DNA of 64,000 nt, from contig NZ_VFOZ01000001.1 in NCBI RefSeq assembly GCF_006716425.1, positions 1,550,001 to 1,614,000 of the forward strand, in the 5' to 3' direction. Origin of the DNA: Actinoallomurus bryophytorum (lineage in GTDB: Bacteria > Actinomycetota > Actinomycetes > Streptosporangiales > Streptosporangiaceae). Under the pieces are notes generated by a model. It ran no database searches. It was not told where the DNA came from and saw nothing but the letters and a program-made list of their open reading frames with translations. The stretch's first letter is position 1. Each line of letters opens with the position of its first letter. The translations under genes and the position numbers were made by a program. Below are positions 24,991 to 34,251 of the stretch, piece after piece.

Positions 24991-27369
24991 ATGACTCATA
25001 CGGCCGGGACTCCCCGGCACCACGGCTTCGGCCCGATGCGGCGCAAGGAGGACGCGAGGTTCATCCGCGGCCGGGGAAAGTACGTGGACGACATCAAGCT
25101 CCCGGGCATGCTGCACGGCGCGATCCTGCACAGCCCGCACGCCCACGCGAGGATCCGGTCCATCGACGTGGGCGCCGCCGAGGCCCACCCGAAGGTCAAG
25201 GCCGTGATCACCGGCGAGACCCTCGAAGCGATGAACCTCGCCTGGATGCCGACGCTGTCCAACGACGTCCAGGCCGTGCTCGCCACCGACAAGGTGCGCT
25301 TCCAGGGGCAGGAGGTCGCGTTCGTCATCGCGGAGGACCACTACTCCGCGCGCGACGCGCTCGAGCTCATCGACGTCGACTACGACCCCCTCCCCGTGGT
25401 CTCCGACGCGCGTACGGCGATGGACGAGGACGCGCCGGTGATCCGTGACGACCTCGAGGGCCGTAAGGACAACCACATCTTCGACTGGGAGGCCGGCGAC
25501 CGCGCGCGTACCGAGGAGGTGTTCGCCGTGGCCGACGTCGTCGTGTCCCAGGACATGCTCTATCCCCGCGTGCACCCGGCACCGCTGGAGACCTGCGGCA
25601 TCGTCGCCGACATGGACAAGGTCACCGGAAAGCTGACCGTCTGGGCGACGACGCAGGCACCGCACGCGCACCGCACGCTGTACGCGCTGGTCGCCGGCCT
25701 GCCCGAGCACAAGATCCGGGTGATCTCACCCGACATCGGCGGCGGGTTCGGCAACAAGGTCGGCATCTATCCCGGCTACGTGTGCTCGATCGTCGGCTCC
25801 ATCCTCACCGGCAGGCCGGTGAAGTGGGTGGAGGACCGGTCCGAGAACCTCATGACCACCTCGTTCGCCCGCGACTACCACATGAGCGGCTCGATCGCGG
25901 CGACGCGAGACGGCAAGGTCCTCGGCGTACGGGTGAAGACCCTCGCGGACCATGGCGCGTTCAACGGCTCCGCGCAGCCGACCAAGTTCCCGGCCGGGTT
26001 CTTCCACGTCTTCACCGGCTCCTACGACATGCAGGCGGCGCACTGCGAGGTCACCGGCGTCTACACGAACAAGGCGCCGGGCGGAGTCGCGTACGCCTGT
26101 TCGTTCCGCATCACCGAGGCGGTCTACCTCGTCGAGCGCCTCATGGACCTGCTCGCCGCCGAGCTGGACGTGGACCCGGCCGAGCTGCGGATGAAGAATC
26201 TCCTCCAGCCCGAGCAGTTCCCCTACACCTGCGCGACGGGCTGGGAGTACGACTCCGGCGACTACGCCACGACGCTCCGCCTCGCCCTGGAAATGGCGGG
26301 ATACGAGGCCCTCCGCAAGGAACAGGCGGAAAAGCGGGCGCGAGGCGAGCTGATGGGCATCGGGATCAGCTTCTTCACCGAGGCCGTCGGCGCCGGCCCC
26401 CGCAAGCACATGGACATCCTGGGATTCGGCATGGCCGACGGCGCCGAGCTGCGCGTCCACCCCACCGGGAAGGCCGTGCTGCGGATCTCGGTGCAGACCC
26501 AGGGGCAGGGCCACGAGACGACGTTCGCGCAGATCGTCGCGGAGGAACTCGGCATCCCGGCCGACGACGTCGAGGTGGTGCACGGCGACACCGACCAGAC
26601 GCCGTTCGGGCTCGGCACCTACGGCTCGCGCTCGACCCCGGTGTCGGGAGCCGCGACCGCCGTCGTGACGCGGAAGGTACGGGAGCGTGCCCGGCTCGTC
26701 GCCGGGGCGATGCTCGAGGCCGACCCCGGTGACCTGGAGTGGAGCGAAGGACGCTGGTTCGTGCGCGGCGACCCGAACTCCGGCGTGACGATCCAGGAGA
26801 TCGCCATGGCCGCGCACGGCAGCGTGGAGCTGCCCGAGGGCGTCGAGGGCCATCTCGACGCGACCACGGTCTACAACCCGCCGAACCTCACCTACCCGTA
26901 CGGCGCCTACATCTGCGTCGTCGACGTCGACGCCGGCACGGGCAAGGTCTCCGTACGGCGCATCATCGCGGTGGACGACTGCGGCGTCCGCATCAACCCG
27001 ATGATCGTGGAAGGCCAGGTGCACGGCGGCCTCGCGGACGGCATCGGCATGGCGCTGATGCAGGTCATGGCCTTCGACGAGGACGGCAACCATCTGGGCG
27101 CGTCGTTCATGGACTACCTGCTGCCGACCTCGATGGAGTGCCCGTCGTGGGAGCTGGGCGCGACCGTCACCCCCTCACCCCACCATCCGCTCGGCGCCAA
27201 GGGCGTCGGCGAGTCGGCCACGGTCGGCTCACCTCCGGCGGTGGTGAACGCCGTGGTGGACGCGCTGAAGCCGTACGGAGTCCGGCACGCCGACATCCCG
27301 CTCACGCCGGCGAACGTCTGGCGCACCCTGCAGGGCCGTCCGTTCCGTACCGACCTGGCCATCACCTGA
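24991..27369 (+). CDS. coxL: Aerobic carbon monoxide dehydrogenase large (Mo-Cu) subunit, form I
   Basis: The large molybdopterin-cytosine-dinucleotide subunit has 792 residues. The active-site loop reads VAYACSFR (residues 366-373) with Cys370 placed as the copper-binding cysteine. AYxCSFR is the accepted marker of form I (true CO-oxidising) CoxL, whereas form II has AYRGAGR. Other Mo-site motifs are visible: IGGGFGNK, the GQGHETTFAQI region, and the C-terminal GAKGVGESATVGSPPAV loop with the catalytic Glu. GGAGG precedes ATG 24991. The enzyme would oxidise CO to CO2 at the membrane and feed respiration. The usual maturation genes (coxD, E, F, G) are not next to it. Confidence 0.92.
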   Translation: MTHTAGTPRHHGFGPMRRKEDARFIRGRGKYVDDIKLPGMLHGAILHSPHAHARIRSIDVGAAEAHPKVKAVITGETLEAMNLAWMPTLSNDVQAVLATDKVRFQGQEVAFVIAEDHYSARDALELIDVDYDPLPVVSDARTAMDEDAPVIRDDLEGRKDNHIFDWEAGDRARTEEVFAVADVVVSQDMLYPRVHPAPLETCGIVADMDKVTGKLTVWATTQAPHAHRTLYALVAGLPEHKIRVISPDIGGGFGNKVGIYPGYVCSIVGSILTGRPVKWVEDRSENLMTTSFARDYHMSGSIAATRDGKVLGVRVKTLADHGAFNGSAQPTKFPAGFFHVFTGSYDMQAAHCEVTGVYTNKAPGGVAYACSFRITEAVYLVERLMDLLAAELDVDPAELRMKNLLQPEQFPYTCATGWEYDSGDYATTLRLALEMAGYEALRKEQAEKRARGELMGIGISFFTEAVGAGPRKHMDILGFGMADGAELRVHPTGKAVLRISVQTQGQGHETTFAQIVAEELGIPADDVEVVHGDTDQTPFGLGTYGSRSTPVSGAATAVVTRKVRERARLVAGAMLEADPGDLEWSEGRWFVRGDPNSGVTIQEIAMAAHGSVELPEGVEGHLDATTVYNPPNLTYPYGAYICVVDVDAGTGKVSVRRIIAVDDCGVRINPMIVEGQVHGGLADGIGMALMQVMAFDEDGNHLGASFMDYLLPTSMECPSWELGATVTPSPHHPLGAKGVGESATVGSPPAVVNAVVDALKPYGVRHADIPLTPANVWRTLQGRPFRTDLAIT

Positions 27370-27484
27370 CCGATCATCCAGGGCATTGCCGCCCTGGTCA
27401 CCGCCTACCGCGACCGGACCGGCGTTCGTCGCCCACGTCGGCGCCCTGCGCCGGCTCATCGAACAGAGCGAGGCCGGCTGATCG

Positions 27485-28273
27485 TCACGGGCCGGTGCGG
27501 CCGCGTTCGGCGATGCCGCCGAGGAGCTGGGCCTCGGCGTCGTCGAGGTAGGCGGTCAGCGCGTCGGCGGCGTCGGTCCCGCGGCCCCGCTCGATGAGGG
27601 TGACGATCTCGGCGTTGCGGCGGACGTACGGCTCGTGGAAGCGGTGCGGGTCGTCCATCACGTGGAAGACCAGCCGCAGCTCGGCGAGGATGCGGCGCAT
27701 CAGGTCGTTCAGCCGGCGGCTGCCGGCCAGCGCGACGATCGCCGAGTGGAACCTCAGGTCGGCGGTGCCCACGTCGTTCCAGCGCTCTTCGGTGGCCGCG
27801 ACCTCGGCGGTGTCCACCGCCGCCCGGATCTCGGCCACGGCCTCCCGCCCGGCTCCCCCGGCGAGCACGGCGGCGCATTCGACCAGCCGCCGCGTGGTGT
27901 AGATGTCACGGACGTCGTCGGCGTCCAGGGTGCGCACGAACACGCCGCGGTGCGGCTCGTGGATCACCAGGCGTTCGTGCGCGAGCAGCCGAAACGCCTC
28001 GCGGAGCGTGTTGCGTGAGACGCCGAGCGCATCGGCGGCCGCGTGCTCGGCGAGCTGGGTGCCCGGCGGCAGGGCGCCTTCGATGATCTGTGTGCGCAGG
28101 GCGTCCGCGAGTTTGGAGACCGTGCTGGTCCGGTCGAGCAGGACGCGCGCACCGGACAGCCCCGCCAGGCGCGACCCCAGGGTTTCGGACCCTGCCGTGG
28201 AGCCTTCGCCGGACACCTCCGCATCATCGGAATCGCCGGAATCCGGTCCGACAGAAGAGGTCTCTTTCGCCAT
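27485..28273 (-). CDS. GntR-family regulator (FadR/FCD type)
   Basis: The transcription factor has 262 residues: an acidic, Ser-rich N-terminal extension of about 45 residues, then a GntR winged helix (residues about 48-115, LGVSRNTLREAFRLLAHERLV) and an FCD effector domain (about 120-250) with metal-binding Asp/His candidates in DLRFHSAIVAL and the FHEPYVRRNAEIV region. It diverges from the DUF969-DUF979-DUF2891 operon with 96 bases between start codons, so it is the likely local regulator. The effector is unknown. Confidence 0.87.
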   Translation of the reverse strand: MAKETSSVGPDSGDSDDAEVSGEGSTAGSETLGSRLAGLSGARVLLDRTSTVSKLADALRTQIIEGALPPGTQLAEHAAADALGVSRNTLREAFRLLAHERLVIHEPHRGVFVRTLDADDVRDIYTTRRLVECAAVLAGGAGREAVAEIRAAVDTAEVAATEERWNDVGTADLRFHSAIVALAGSRRLNDLMRRILAELRLVFHVMDDPHRFHEPYVRRNAEIVTLIERGRGTDAADALTAYLDDAEAQLLGGIAERGRTGP

Positions 28274-28289
28274 ATTGCCCCCTTGCCGG

Positions 28290-28302
28290 ATTGCTCAACA
28301 AT
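28290..28302. promoter_or_regulatory. Candidate GntR operator between divergent genes
   Basis: ATTGCTCAACAAT has the half-sites ATTG and CAAT around five bases, similar to the short dyads bound by FCD-type GntR proteins. A second dyad GTACCGTAC lies just to the right (about 28305-28313). Confidence 0.35.
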
Positions 28303-28369
28303 ACGTACCGTACCCGCAACGGCTGCGCCCTGTCTGCCCCTAGTCCCCTACTCGGGAAGGAGGGCGGTC

Positions 28370-29095
28370 GTGCTCGTACTCATCGGCGTTCTGCTCGTCG
28401 TCATCGGATTCGCGCTACGGCTCAACCCCCTCGTCGTCGTCACGGTCGCGGGCATCATCACCGGATTCCTCGGCAAGCTCTCGCCGGTGGAGATCCTCAA
28501 CGCCTTCGGCAACGGTTTCGCGACGAGCCGGTCGGTCACCCTGTTCATCCTCGTCCTGCCTGTCATCGGCCTGATCGAACGCTTCGGCCTCCAGGAGCAG
28601 GGCCGGCGGCTGATCTCCAGGCTCGCCGCCCTCACCACCGGCCGCCTGCTGCTCCTCTACCAGCTCATCCGCCAGGTCAGCTCGGCGCTGGGGCTGGCCA
28701 CGATCAACGGGCCGGCGGCACTGGTCCGCCCGCTGATCTATCCGATGGCCGAAGGCGCCGCCGAGCGGCGCTTCGGCAGGGCGCTTCCCGAGGCCATGCG
28801 AGAGAAGGTCAAGGCGTACTCGGCCAGCGCGGACACGGTGGGGCAGTTCTTCGGCGAGGACATCTTCGTCGCCATCGGCTCGATCCTGCTGATCACCGGC
28901 TTCGTCGACACGACGTACCACCTGAAGCTCGACGCGTTGAACGTCGCGCTGTGGGCCATCCCGACGGCGATCTGCGCGTACGCGATCCACGGCACGCGTC
29001 TCTTCCTCCTGGACCGCCGGCTCGACCGGATGGCCAAGGAGGCGGGTCTCATCACGCGACCGCCGGAGCCCGAGGCACAGGAGGCCGGTCGATGA
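28370..29095 (+). CDS. DUF969 membrane protein
   Basis: The integral membrane protein of 241 residues has about six hydrophobic segments, beginning LVLIGVLLVVIGFALRLNP and including ITGFLGKLSPVEILNAFGN. This is the DUF969 family. Start GTG 28370 has the strong ribosome site GGAAGGAGGG. It overlaps the next gene by ATGA. DUF969 and DUF979 proteins occur as a pair and are believed to form a transporter, in some genomes next to pyroglutamyl peptidase; the substrate is not known. Confidence 0.85.
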   Translation: MLVLIGVLLVVIGFALRLNPLVVVTVAGIITGFLGKLSPVEILNAFGNGFATSRSVTLFILVLPVIGLIERFGLQEQGRRLISRLAALTTGRLLLLYQLIRQVSSALGLATINGPAALVRPLIYPMAEGAAERRFGRALPEAMREKVKAYSASADTVGQFFGEDIFVAIGSILLITGFVDTTYHLKLDALNVALWAIPTAICAYAIHGTRLFLLDRRLDRMAKEAGLITRPPEPEAQEAGR

Positions 29096-30060
29096 TCAAG
29101 GTCGAGTGGTTCTACTGGCTGTGCGGCGCGATCTTCATCGCGGTCGCGGCCCTGACCTTCGCCGACGCGACCAACGCCAGGCGGCATGGCAGCGGCGCGT
29201 TCTGGGGGCTGCTCGGCGGCGCCTTCATCTACAGCACGTTCGTGGTGCACAAGACCGCTCCGGCATGGGTACTGGGGCTGGCCGTGATCGTGATGGCGCT
29301 GCTGGTCGCGACCGGTCAGCTCGGCCGGGGCGAAACCCCCGGACCGACGCGGGCCGAGCAGGAGGGCGGCGCCGACCGGTTCGGCAACCGGCTCTTCGTC
29401 CCCGCGCTGACGATCCCCGTCGTAGTGATCATCTTCGCCGTCGGCCTCGCCAAGATCCACGTCGGTGACGAGCCGCTGCTGGAGAAGTCTTCCGAGACCC
29501 TGATCGGCCTCGGCGTCGCCTCGATCCTGGCGGTCGTCATCGCGTTCGTGATGCTGCGGCCGAAGTCCCCTCTCGCGCCTCTGCAGGAGGGCCGGCGGCT
29601 GCTAGAGGCGATCGGCTGGGCCGCGGTGCTCCCGCAGATGCTCGCCACGCTCGGCCAGTTGTTCGTCGCGGCCGGGGTCGGCGACCAGGTCGGCCGGATC
29701 ACCAAGAACGTCCTCCCGGACAACTCGCTGATCGGCAGCGTCCTCGTCTACTGCGTCGGCATGGCGCTGTTCACCATCATCATGGGCAACGCGTTCGGGG
29801 CGTTCCCGATCATGACCGCCGCGATCGGGTATCCCGTGCTGGTGCAGCACTTCGGCGGCAACGCGGCCGCGGTCTTCGCGATCGGCATGCTGGCGGGGTT
29901 CTGCGGCACGCTGTGCACGCCGATGGCCGCCAACTTCAACATCGTCCCGGCGGCGCTGCTGGAGATGAAGGACAAGTACGGGCCGATCAAGGCCCAGATC
30001 CCCACCGCGATCCCGCTCCTGGCGTGCAACGTCGCACTCATGTACTTCCTGGCTTTCTGA
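29092..30060 (+). CDS. DUF979 membrane protein
   Basis: The integral membrane protein of 322 residues has about nine hydrophobic segments (start IKVEWFYWLCGAIFIAVA, later GNAFGAFPIMTAAIGYPVL and GFCGTLCTPMAANFN). It is the DUF979 partner of the preceding DUF969 protein, translationally coupled to it. The conserved small-residue motifs in the last third resemble transporter hairpins. The pair probably makes one permease; the imported compound may be linked to the DUF2891 enzyme-like protein downstream. Confidence 0.85.
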   Translation: MIKVEWFYWLCGAIFIAVAALTFADATNARRHGSGAFWGLLGGAFIYSTFVVHKTAPAWVLGLAVIVMALLVATGQLGRGETPGPTRAEQEGGADRFGNRLFVPALTIPVVVIIFAVGLAKIHVGDEPLLEKSSETLIGLGVASILAVVIAFVMLRPKSPLAPLQEGRRLLEAIGWAAVLPQMLATLGQLFVAAGVGDQVGRITKNVLPDNSLIGSVLVYCVGMALFTIIMGNAFGAFPIMTAAIGYPVLVQHFGGNAAAVFAIGMLAGFCGTLCTPMAANFNIVPAALLEMKDKYGPIKAQIPTAIPLLACNVALMYFLAF

Positions 30061-30084
30061 CCCTTCTTTCGGAGGAGGTGGCCG

Positions 30085-31089
30085 ATGACCGCGCTCACCG
30101 AGGTGGCCGCGCGCTACGCGTGTGTGGCCGCGAGCAACATCGCCACAGAGTTCCCGCACGCCACCCAGCACGTGGTGCGCCGGCGTGACGAGGCGTCCCG
30201 GCCCCGCGAGCTGCATCCCGCGTTCCACGGTTCCTACGACTGGCACTCGTGCGTCCACATGCACTGGCTGCTGGTCCGGCTCCTGGGCGAGCTGCCGGAC
30301 GAGGTCGATCCCGACCAGATCCGCGACACACTCGACGCGACGCTGACCGTACCGGCGGTCGAGGCCGAGGCGGCGCACCTGCGGGCGAACCCGTCGTTCG
30401 AGCGTCCGTACGGCTGGGCCTGGGCGGTCGCCCTGGCCGCCGCGTGCGAGACCTGCCCGGACCCCGCCGCTCGCCCGTGGGCGGCGGCGCTGAGCCCGCT
30501 CACCGAGGCGATCGAGGAACTCTCCGTCGGCTGGCTGGACCGTGCCGTGGCCCCGGTCCGGCACGGTGTCCACTCCAACACCGCGTTCGCGATGGCGCTC
30601 CTGCACGAGAGCGGCACCATGCTGGGCCGTGACCGGCTGGTCGCCATGATCGGCAAGCGGGCGGTGGACTGGTTCGGCGACGACCGCGACTATCCGGCGG
30701 ACTGGGAACCCAGCGGCCAGGACTTCCTGTCACCGGCGCTGTGCGAGGCGGACCTGATGCGCCGCGTCCTGCCGGCCCGCGACTTCCCCGACTGGCTCGC
30801 CGGCTTCCTGCCGGGCCTGGCCGAAGGCCTCCCCAGTGCCCTGTTCACTCCGGCCGGCGTGCAGGACGGAGCCGACGGCCAGCAGGTGCACCTGTACGGT
30901 CTGAACCTCTCCCGCGCCTGGCAGTTCCGCCTGCTGGCCGGCGCCCTGCCCGAGGACGACGCGCGTACGGCACCCCTGCGCGAGGCCGCCGGGCACCACA
31001 GGGACGCGAGCCTCCCGTACGTCACGGGCCAGGGCTTCGTCAGCGACCACTGGCTGGCCACGTTCGCCTACCTGGCCCTGACCTCCTGA
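30085..31089 (+). CDS. DUF2891 protein
   Basis: The soluble protein of 334 residues belongs to DUF2891, recognised from ELHPAFHGSYDWHSCVHMHWLL near residue 35, the ERPYGWAWAVALAA helix and VRHGVHSNTAFAMALLHE. The conserved His and Trp residues and the all-helical pattern suggest an (alpha/alpha) barrel enzyme. The strong site GGAGGAGGTGG precedes ATG 30085. DUF969-DUF979-DUF2891 is a recurrent gene set, so it probably processes what the membrane pair imports. The reaction is unknown. Confidence 0.82.
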   Translation: MTALTEVAARYACVAASNIATEFPHATQHVVRRRDEASRPRELHPAFHGSYDWHSCVHMHWLLVRLLGELPDEVDPDQIRDTLDATLTVPAVEAEAAHLRANPSFERPYGWAWAVALAAACETCPDPAARPWAAALSPLTEAIEELSVGWLDRAVAPVRHGVHSNTAFAMALLHESGTMLGRDRLVAMIGKRAVDWFGDDRDYPADWEPSGQDFLSPALCEADLMRRVLPARDFPDWLAGFLPGLAEGLPSALFTPAGVQDGADGQQVHLYGLNLSRAWQFRLLAGALPEDDARTAPLREAAGHHRDASLPYVTGQGFVSDHWLATFAYLALTS

Positions 31090-31206
31090 CGGATTCACCC
31101 GACAGGTTCGGCGGTGGAGCAGGCCCGGCCCGCCCGGCTGACGGCTCGTCAGGCACGGTCAGCGGATGGTGCGCAGGCGGTCAGCGGTGGCGGCGAATGT
31201 CACGGC

Positions 31207-32784
31207 ATGGACTCCTCCGCTCCCATCGGGACCGCCCGCAAGTGGGCGACGCTCGCGATCTCGTGTCTGGCCGTGCTCGTCCTCTCCATCGACCTGACCG
31301 CGCTCCACCTGGCCATCCCCAACCTGATCGACGACCTGAGCCCGTCCGGCACGCAGATCCTGTGGATCGCCGACGTGTACGGCTTCGCGCTCGCCGGGCT
31401 GCTCGTCACCATGGGCGGCATCGGCGACCGTATCGGCCGCAAGAAACTGCTGCTCATCGGCACCGCCGCGTTCGCCGCCACGTCGGCGCTGACCGCGTAC
31501 GCCACCAGTCCGGAGATGCTGATCGCCGCGCGGGCCCTGCTCGGGATCGCCGGCGCGACCATCATGCCGTCCACGCTGTCGCTCACCCGCAACGTGTTCA
31601 CCGACGCCAAGGAGCGCACCACGGCGGTCGGCATCGGCAGCGGCATCGGCGCGCTCGGGGTGGGGCTCGGACCGATCATGGGCGGAGCCCTGCTGGACCA
31701 CTTCTGGTGGGGATCGGTGTTCCTCATCAACGTGCCGATCATGGCCGTCGTGTTCGTCGCCGGGCTGTTCGTGCTGCCCGAGTCGCGCAACCCCCGCCCC
31801 GGCCGCATCGACGTGCCGAGTGTGCCGTTGTCGATCATCGGTGTCCTGGGCGTCGTCTACGCCATCACCGAGGCCGGCCACAGCGGCATCGCCGAGACCA
31901 AGGTCGGGGTCGGCTTCGTCATCGGCGTCATCGGGCTGGCGGCGTTCGTGTGGCGGCAGTCCCGGCTGTCCGTGCCGCTCATCGACATCCGGCTGTTCCG
32001 TAACCCGGCGTTCTCCGGGTCGATCGGCGCGAACCTGTTCGCCATGTTCGCGCTGGTCGCGCAGTCCCTGGTCTTCTCCCAGTACTTCCAGCTCGTCCTT
32101 CACTGGTCACCGCTGCAGGCCGGCCTGGCCGGGCTGCCGGGCGGCGTCGCGGCGGCGGTCGGCGGAGCGGCGCTGGCCGCGCCGCTGATCACCCTGATGG
32201 GCCGCGCCCGTGTCGTCGCGCTCGGCCTGGCGATCTCCGCCGTCGGGTTCGCGCTGTACACGCTGACCGGCACCGAGTCGGACTACTGGACGCTCCTGCT
32301 CGCGATGATCCCGTGCGGCCTGGGCGTCGGGATGGCGATGACCGTCACCGGCGACACGATCCTGGCCTCGGTGCCCAAGGACCGGGCGGGCGCGGCCTCC
32401 GCGATCTCCGAGACCGCCACCGAGCTCGGCGGCGCCCTGGGCTTGGCCGTACTCGGCAGCGCCCTGACCGCCGCGTACCGCACCAGCCTCCGGCTCCCCG
32501 AGGGTCTGCCCGCGGGTGCCGACCGCGGTGTCCGTGACTCGATCGGGGGCGCCCTCGAGATCGCCGCCACCCTGCCCGTACGGCTCGCCACGCAGGTCAC
32601 CGGCGCCGCCCAGCACGCGTTCGTGGACGGGATGCACACCGCGGTCCTCTGCAGCGCCGGGCTCTCCGCGCTGACCGGCCTGGCCGCCCTGTTCGCCCTC
32701 CGCACCGTCCCCAAGGTCATCCCCGAACACCTCGAAGAGGCCGACCCGGCCCCGGAGGACGGGTACCTGACACCCGCCGGCTGA
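31207..32784 (+). CDS. MFS drug exporter, DHA2 family (14 helices)
   Basis: The major facilitator of 525 residues has about 14 transmembrane segments. Motifs include GGIGDRIGRKKLLLIG (loop 2-3 motif A) and the motif C-like GLGPIMGGALLDHFWWG in helix 5, which mark proton-driven exporters of the DHA2/LfrA-SmvA type. Start ATG 31207 gives a normal N-terminus (ARKWATLAISCLAVLVLSID), although its ribosome site is weak. A hairpin terminator follows. No regulator is adjacent on its own strand. Substrate cannot be predicted beyond cationic or hydrophobic drugs. Confidence 0.88.
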   Translation: MDSSAPIGTARKWATLAISCLAVLVLSIDLTALHLAIPNLIDDLSPSGTQILWIADVYGFALAGLLVTMGGIGDRIGRKKLLLIGTAAFAATSALTAYATSPEMLIAARALLGIAGATIMPSTLSLTRNVFTDAKERTTAVGIGSGIGALGVGLGPIMGGALLDHFWWGSVFLINVPIMAVVFVAGLFVLPESRNPRPGRIDVPSVPLSIIGVLGVVYAITEAGHSGIAETKVGVGFVIGVIGLAAFVWRQSRLSVPLIDIRLFRNPAFSGSIGANLFAMFALVAQSLVFSQYFQLVLHWSPLQAGLAGLPGGVAAAVGGAALAAPLITLMGRARVVALGLAISAVGFALYTLTGTESDYWTLLLAMIPCGLGVGMAMTVTGDTILASVPKDRAGAASAISETATELGGALGLAVLGSALTAAYRTSLRLPEGLPAGADRGVRDSIGGALEIAATLPVRLATQVTGAAQHAFVDGMHTAVLCSAGLSALTGLAALFALRTVPKVIPEHLEEADPAPEDGYLTPAG

Positions 32785-32797
32785 CACCGGGCACCCC

Positions 32798-32825
32798 GGA
32801 AGGGCCCGCCTGGCGGGCCCTTTCC
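32798..32825 (+). terminator. Hairpin terminator after the MFS gene
   Basis: GGAAGGGCCCGCC and GGCGGGCCCTTTCC form a nearly perfect stem of 11-13 bp around a single-base centre, 14 bases after the MFS stop codon, with a short T run. Confidence 0.8.
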
Positions 32826-32960
32826 GCGCGGCGTCCCTGGTTTTCGGCGGCGACGGGACTCCCATCGCCCGATCTTCGAGCCGCGACCCCTTGCGCTCGT
32901 CCCGGACGCGGCTCATCATTTGGGCATGATCTACAGAAAGGGCAAGCTCCGCCCGGCTCG

Positions 32961-34160
32961 ATGAGCCACCGGAAGCCGGTCATGTCACCGGCCACCCCCA
33001 CCGCGCACCGGCTGTTCGCGCTCCCCGCCGATCCCGACGTCGAGGTCCTGCTCGGCGACCCACGACCACTCGTACGGCGGGCGGGGATCGATCTGGCCCG
33101 CGAGTCAATGAGGCGGTGGCGTGCCGCACCCGCCCTGCTCACCCCGTTCATCACGGCGCACTTTTCGGCCGGCGAGGCCGAGGTCCTGTGCGAGTCCCTC
33201 GCCGCCTCCGAACTCGCCGCCGACCGGCTGGCCGACCTCCTCGACGTACCGGGGGCGGACGTCCATGCCGCACCGGCCCTCGCCCGCATCGGCGACGTAC
33301 GTTCCCTGCCCGCTCTCTGCCGGATCCTCGCCCATCCCCCGCGTACCTGGCCGTACGGTCTGGGTGAGGCGGTCGAGGCCATCGCCGCGCCCGGCCGTCA
33401 CCCTCTGCTCGACGCGTTGCTGTCGGCGGCGGCCCGGCACCCGGAACGGTGCGGACCAGGACGGATCTGCCCGGCACTGCTTACCGCGGTCGGCGTCGCG
33501 GGGTTCGGCCCGGCGGCCACACCCGCCGTACCCGCCCTGGTCGCGCTGCTCCGGCAGGCGATCGGCGAACCCGGTCACGATCATCGCGTCACCGGTCTCG
33601 TACGCGCGCTCGGGCACATCGGCCCGAGGGCGGCCGCCGCGGTGCCGCTGCTGGAATCGCTCGGCGACGGCGCCGTACCCGCATTGGTCCGCATCACGGG
33701 CGACCGGGCGTACGCCGACACCTACCTCGGCGCTCTCCCGTACGACCCCCGCCGGTGCCCGATCGGTCCCGAACTGCTCGGCCTGCTGCTGGACCGGGGC
33801 GGGCTGACGGGACGCCAGGCGGATCAGCTCCACCGGTTCTTCGACCGGCCGGGCCCGGCGCAGGTGCGTACGGCGCCTCTGATCTGGCGCCATGACGGCC
33901 CGGCGATGGCCGAAAGGCTCCTTCGAGTGCTGCCGGACTACCTCGACGACCACTGCTGCGCGCCGTACGCACTGAAGACCCTGGTCGCCATGGGAGCGGC
34001 CGCCCGGCCAGTCGTACCCGCGCTGGAGGCGATCATCGACCGTCGCGAACGGCTCCCCGTCCACCTCGGCGACCCGGGCGCCGAACTGCGCGCCGACGAA
34101 CGCCTGCTGACCCGCACACGCCAGGCGCGGGAGCTGATCGCGTCGTGGACGGACCAGTGA
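32961..34160 (+). CDS. HEAT-repeat-like protein
   Basis: The soluble helical protein of 399 residues has recurring HEAT/PBS-type blocks such as DVHAAPALARIGDVRSLPALC, AATPAVPALVALLRQAIGEP, RALGHIGPRAAAAVPLLESL and AARPVVPALEAIIDRRE. Such repeats form superhelical scaffolds for protein binding. There are no catalytic motifs or signal peptide. ATG 32961 is used; ATG 32982 is equally possible. It is flanked by an MFS terminator and a LacI gene and has no clear partner. Confidence 0.7.
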   Translation: MSHRKPVMSPATPTAHRLFALPADPDVEVLLGDPRPLVRRAGIDLARESMRRWRAAPALLTPFITAHFSAGEAEVLCESLAASELAADRLADLLDVPGADVHAAPALARIGDVRSLPALCRILAHPPRTWPYGLGEAVEAIAAPGRHPLLDALLSAAARHPERCGPGRICPALLTAVGVAGFGPAATPAVPALVALLRQAIGEPGHDHRVTGLVRALGHIGPRAAAAVPLLESLGDGAVPALVRITGDRAYADTYLGALPYDPRRCPIGPELLGLLLDRGGLTGRQADQLHRFFDRPGPAQVRTAPLIWRHDGPAMAERLLRVLPDYLDDHCCAPYALKTLVAMGAAARPVVPALEAIIDRRERLPVHLGDPGAELRADERLLTRTRQARELIASWTDQ

Positions 34161-34251
34161 GCGCCGCGGCCCCCGGCTCAGACCGGCCGGGGGCGTCCCG
34201 TCATCTCGTAAGGTCTTTCCTGGAACGGGCGCATGACAGGGGCGGAACCAC

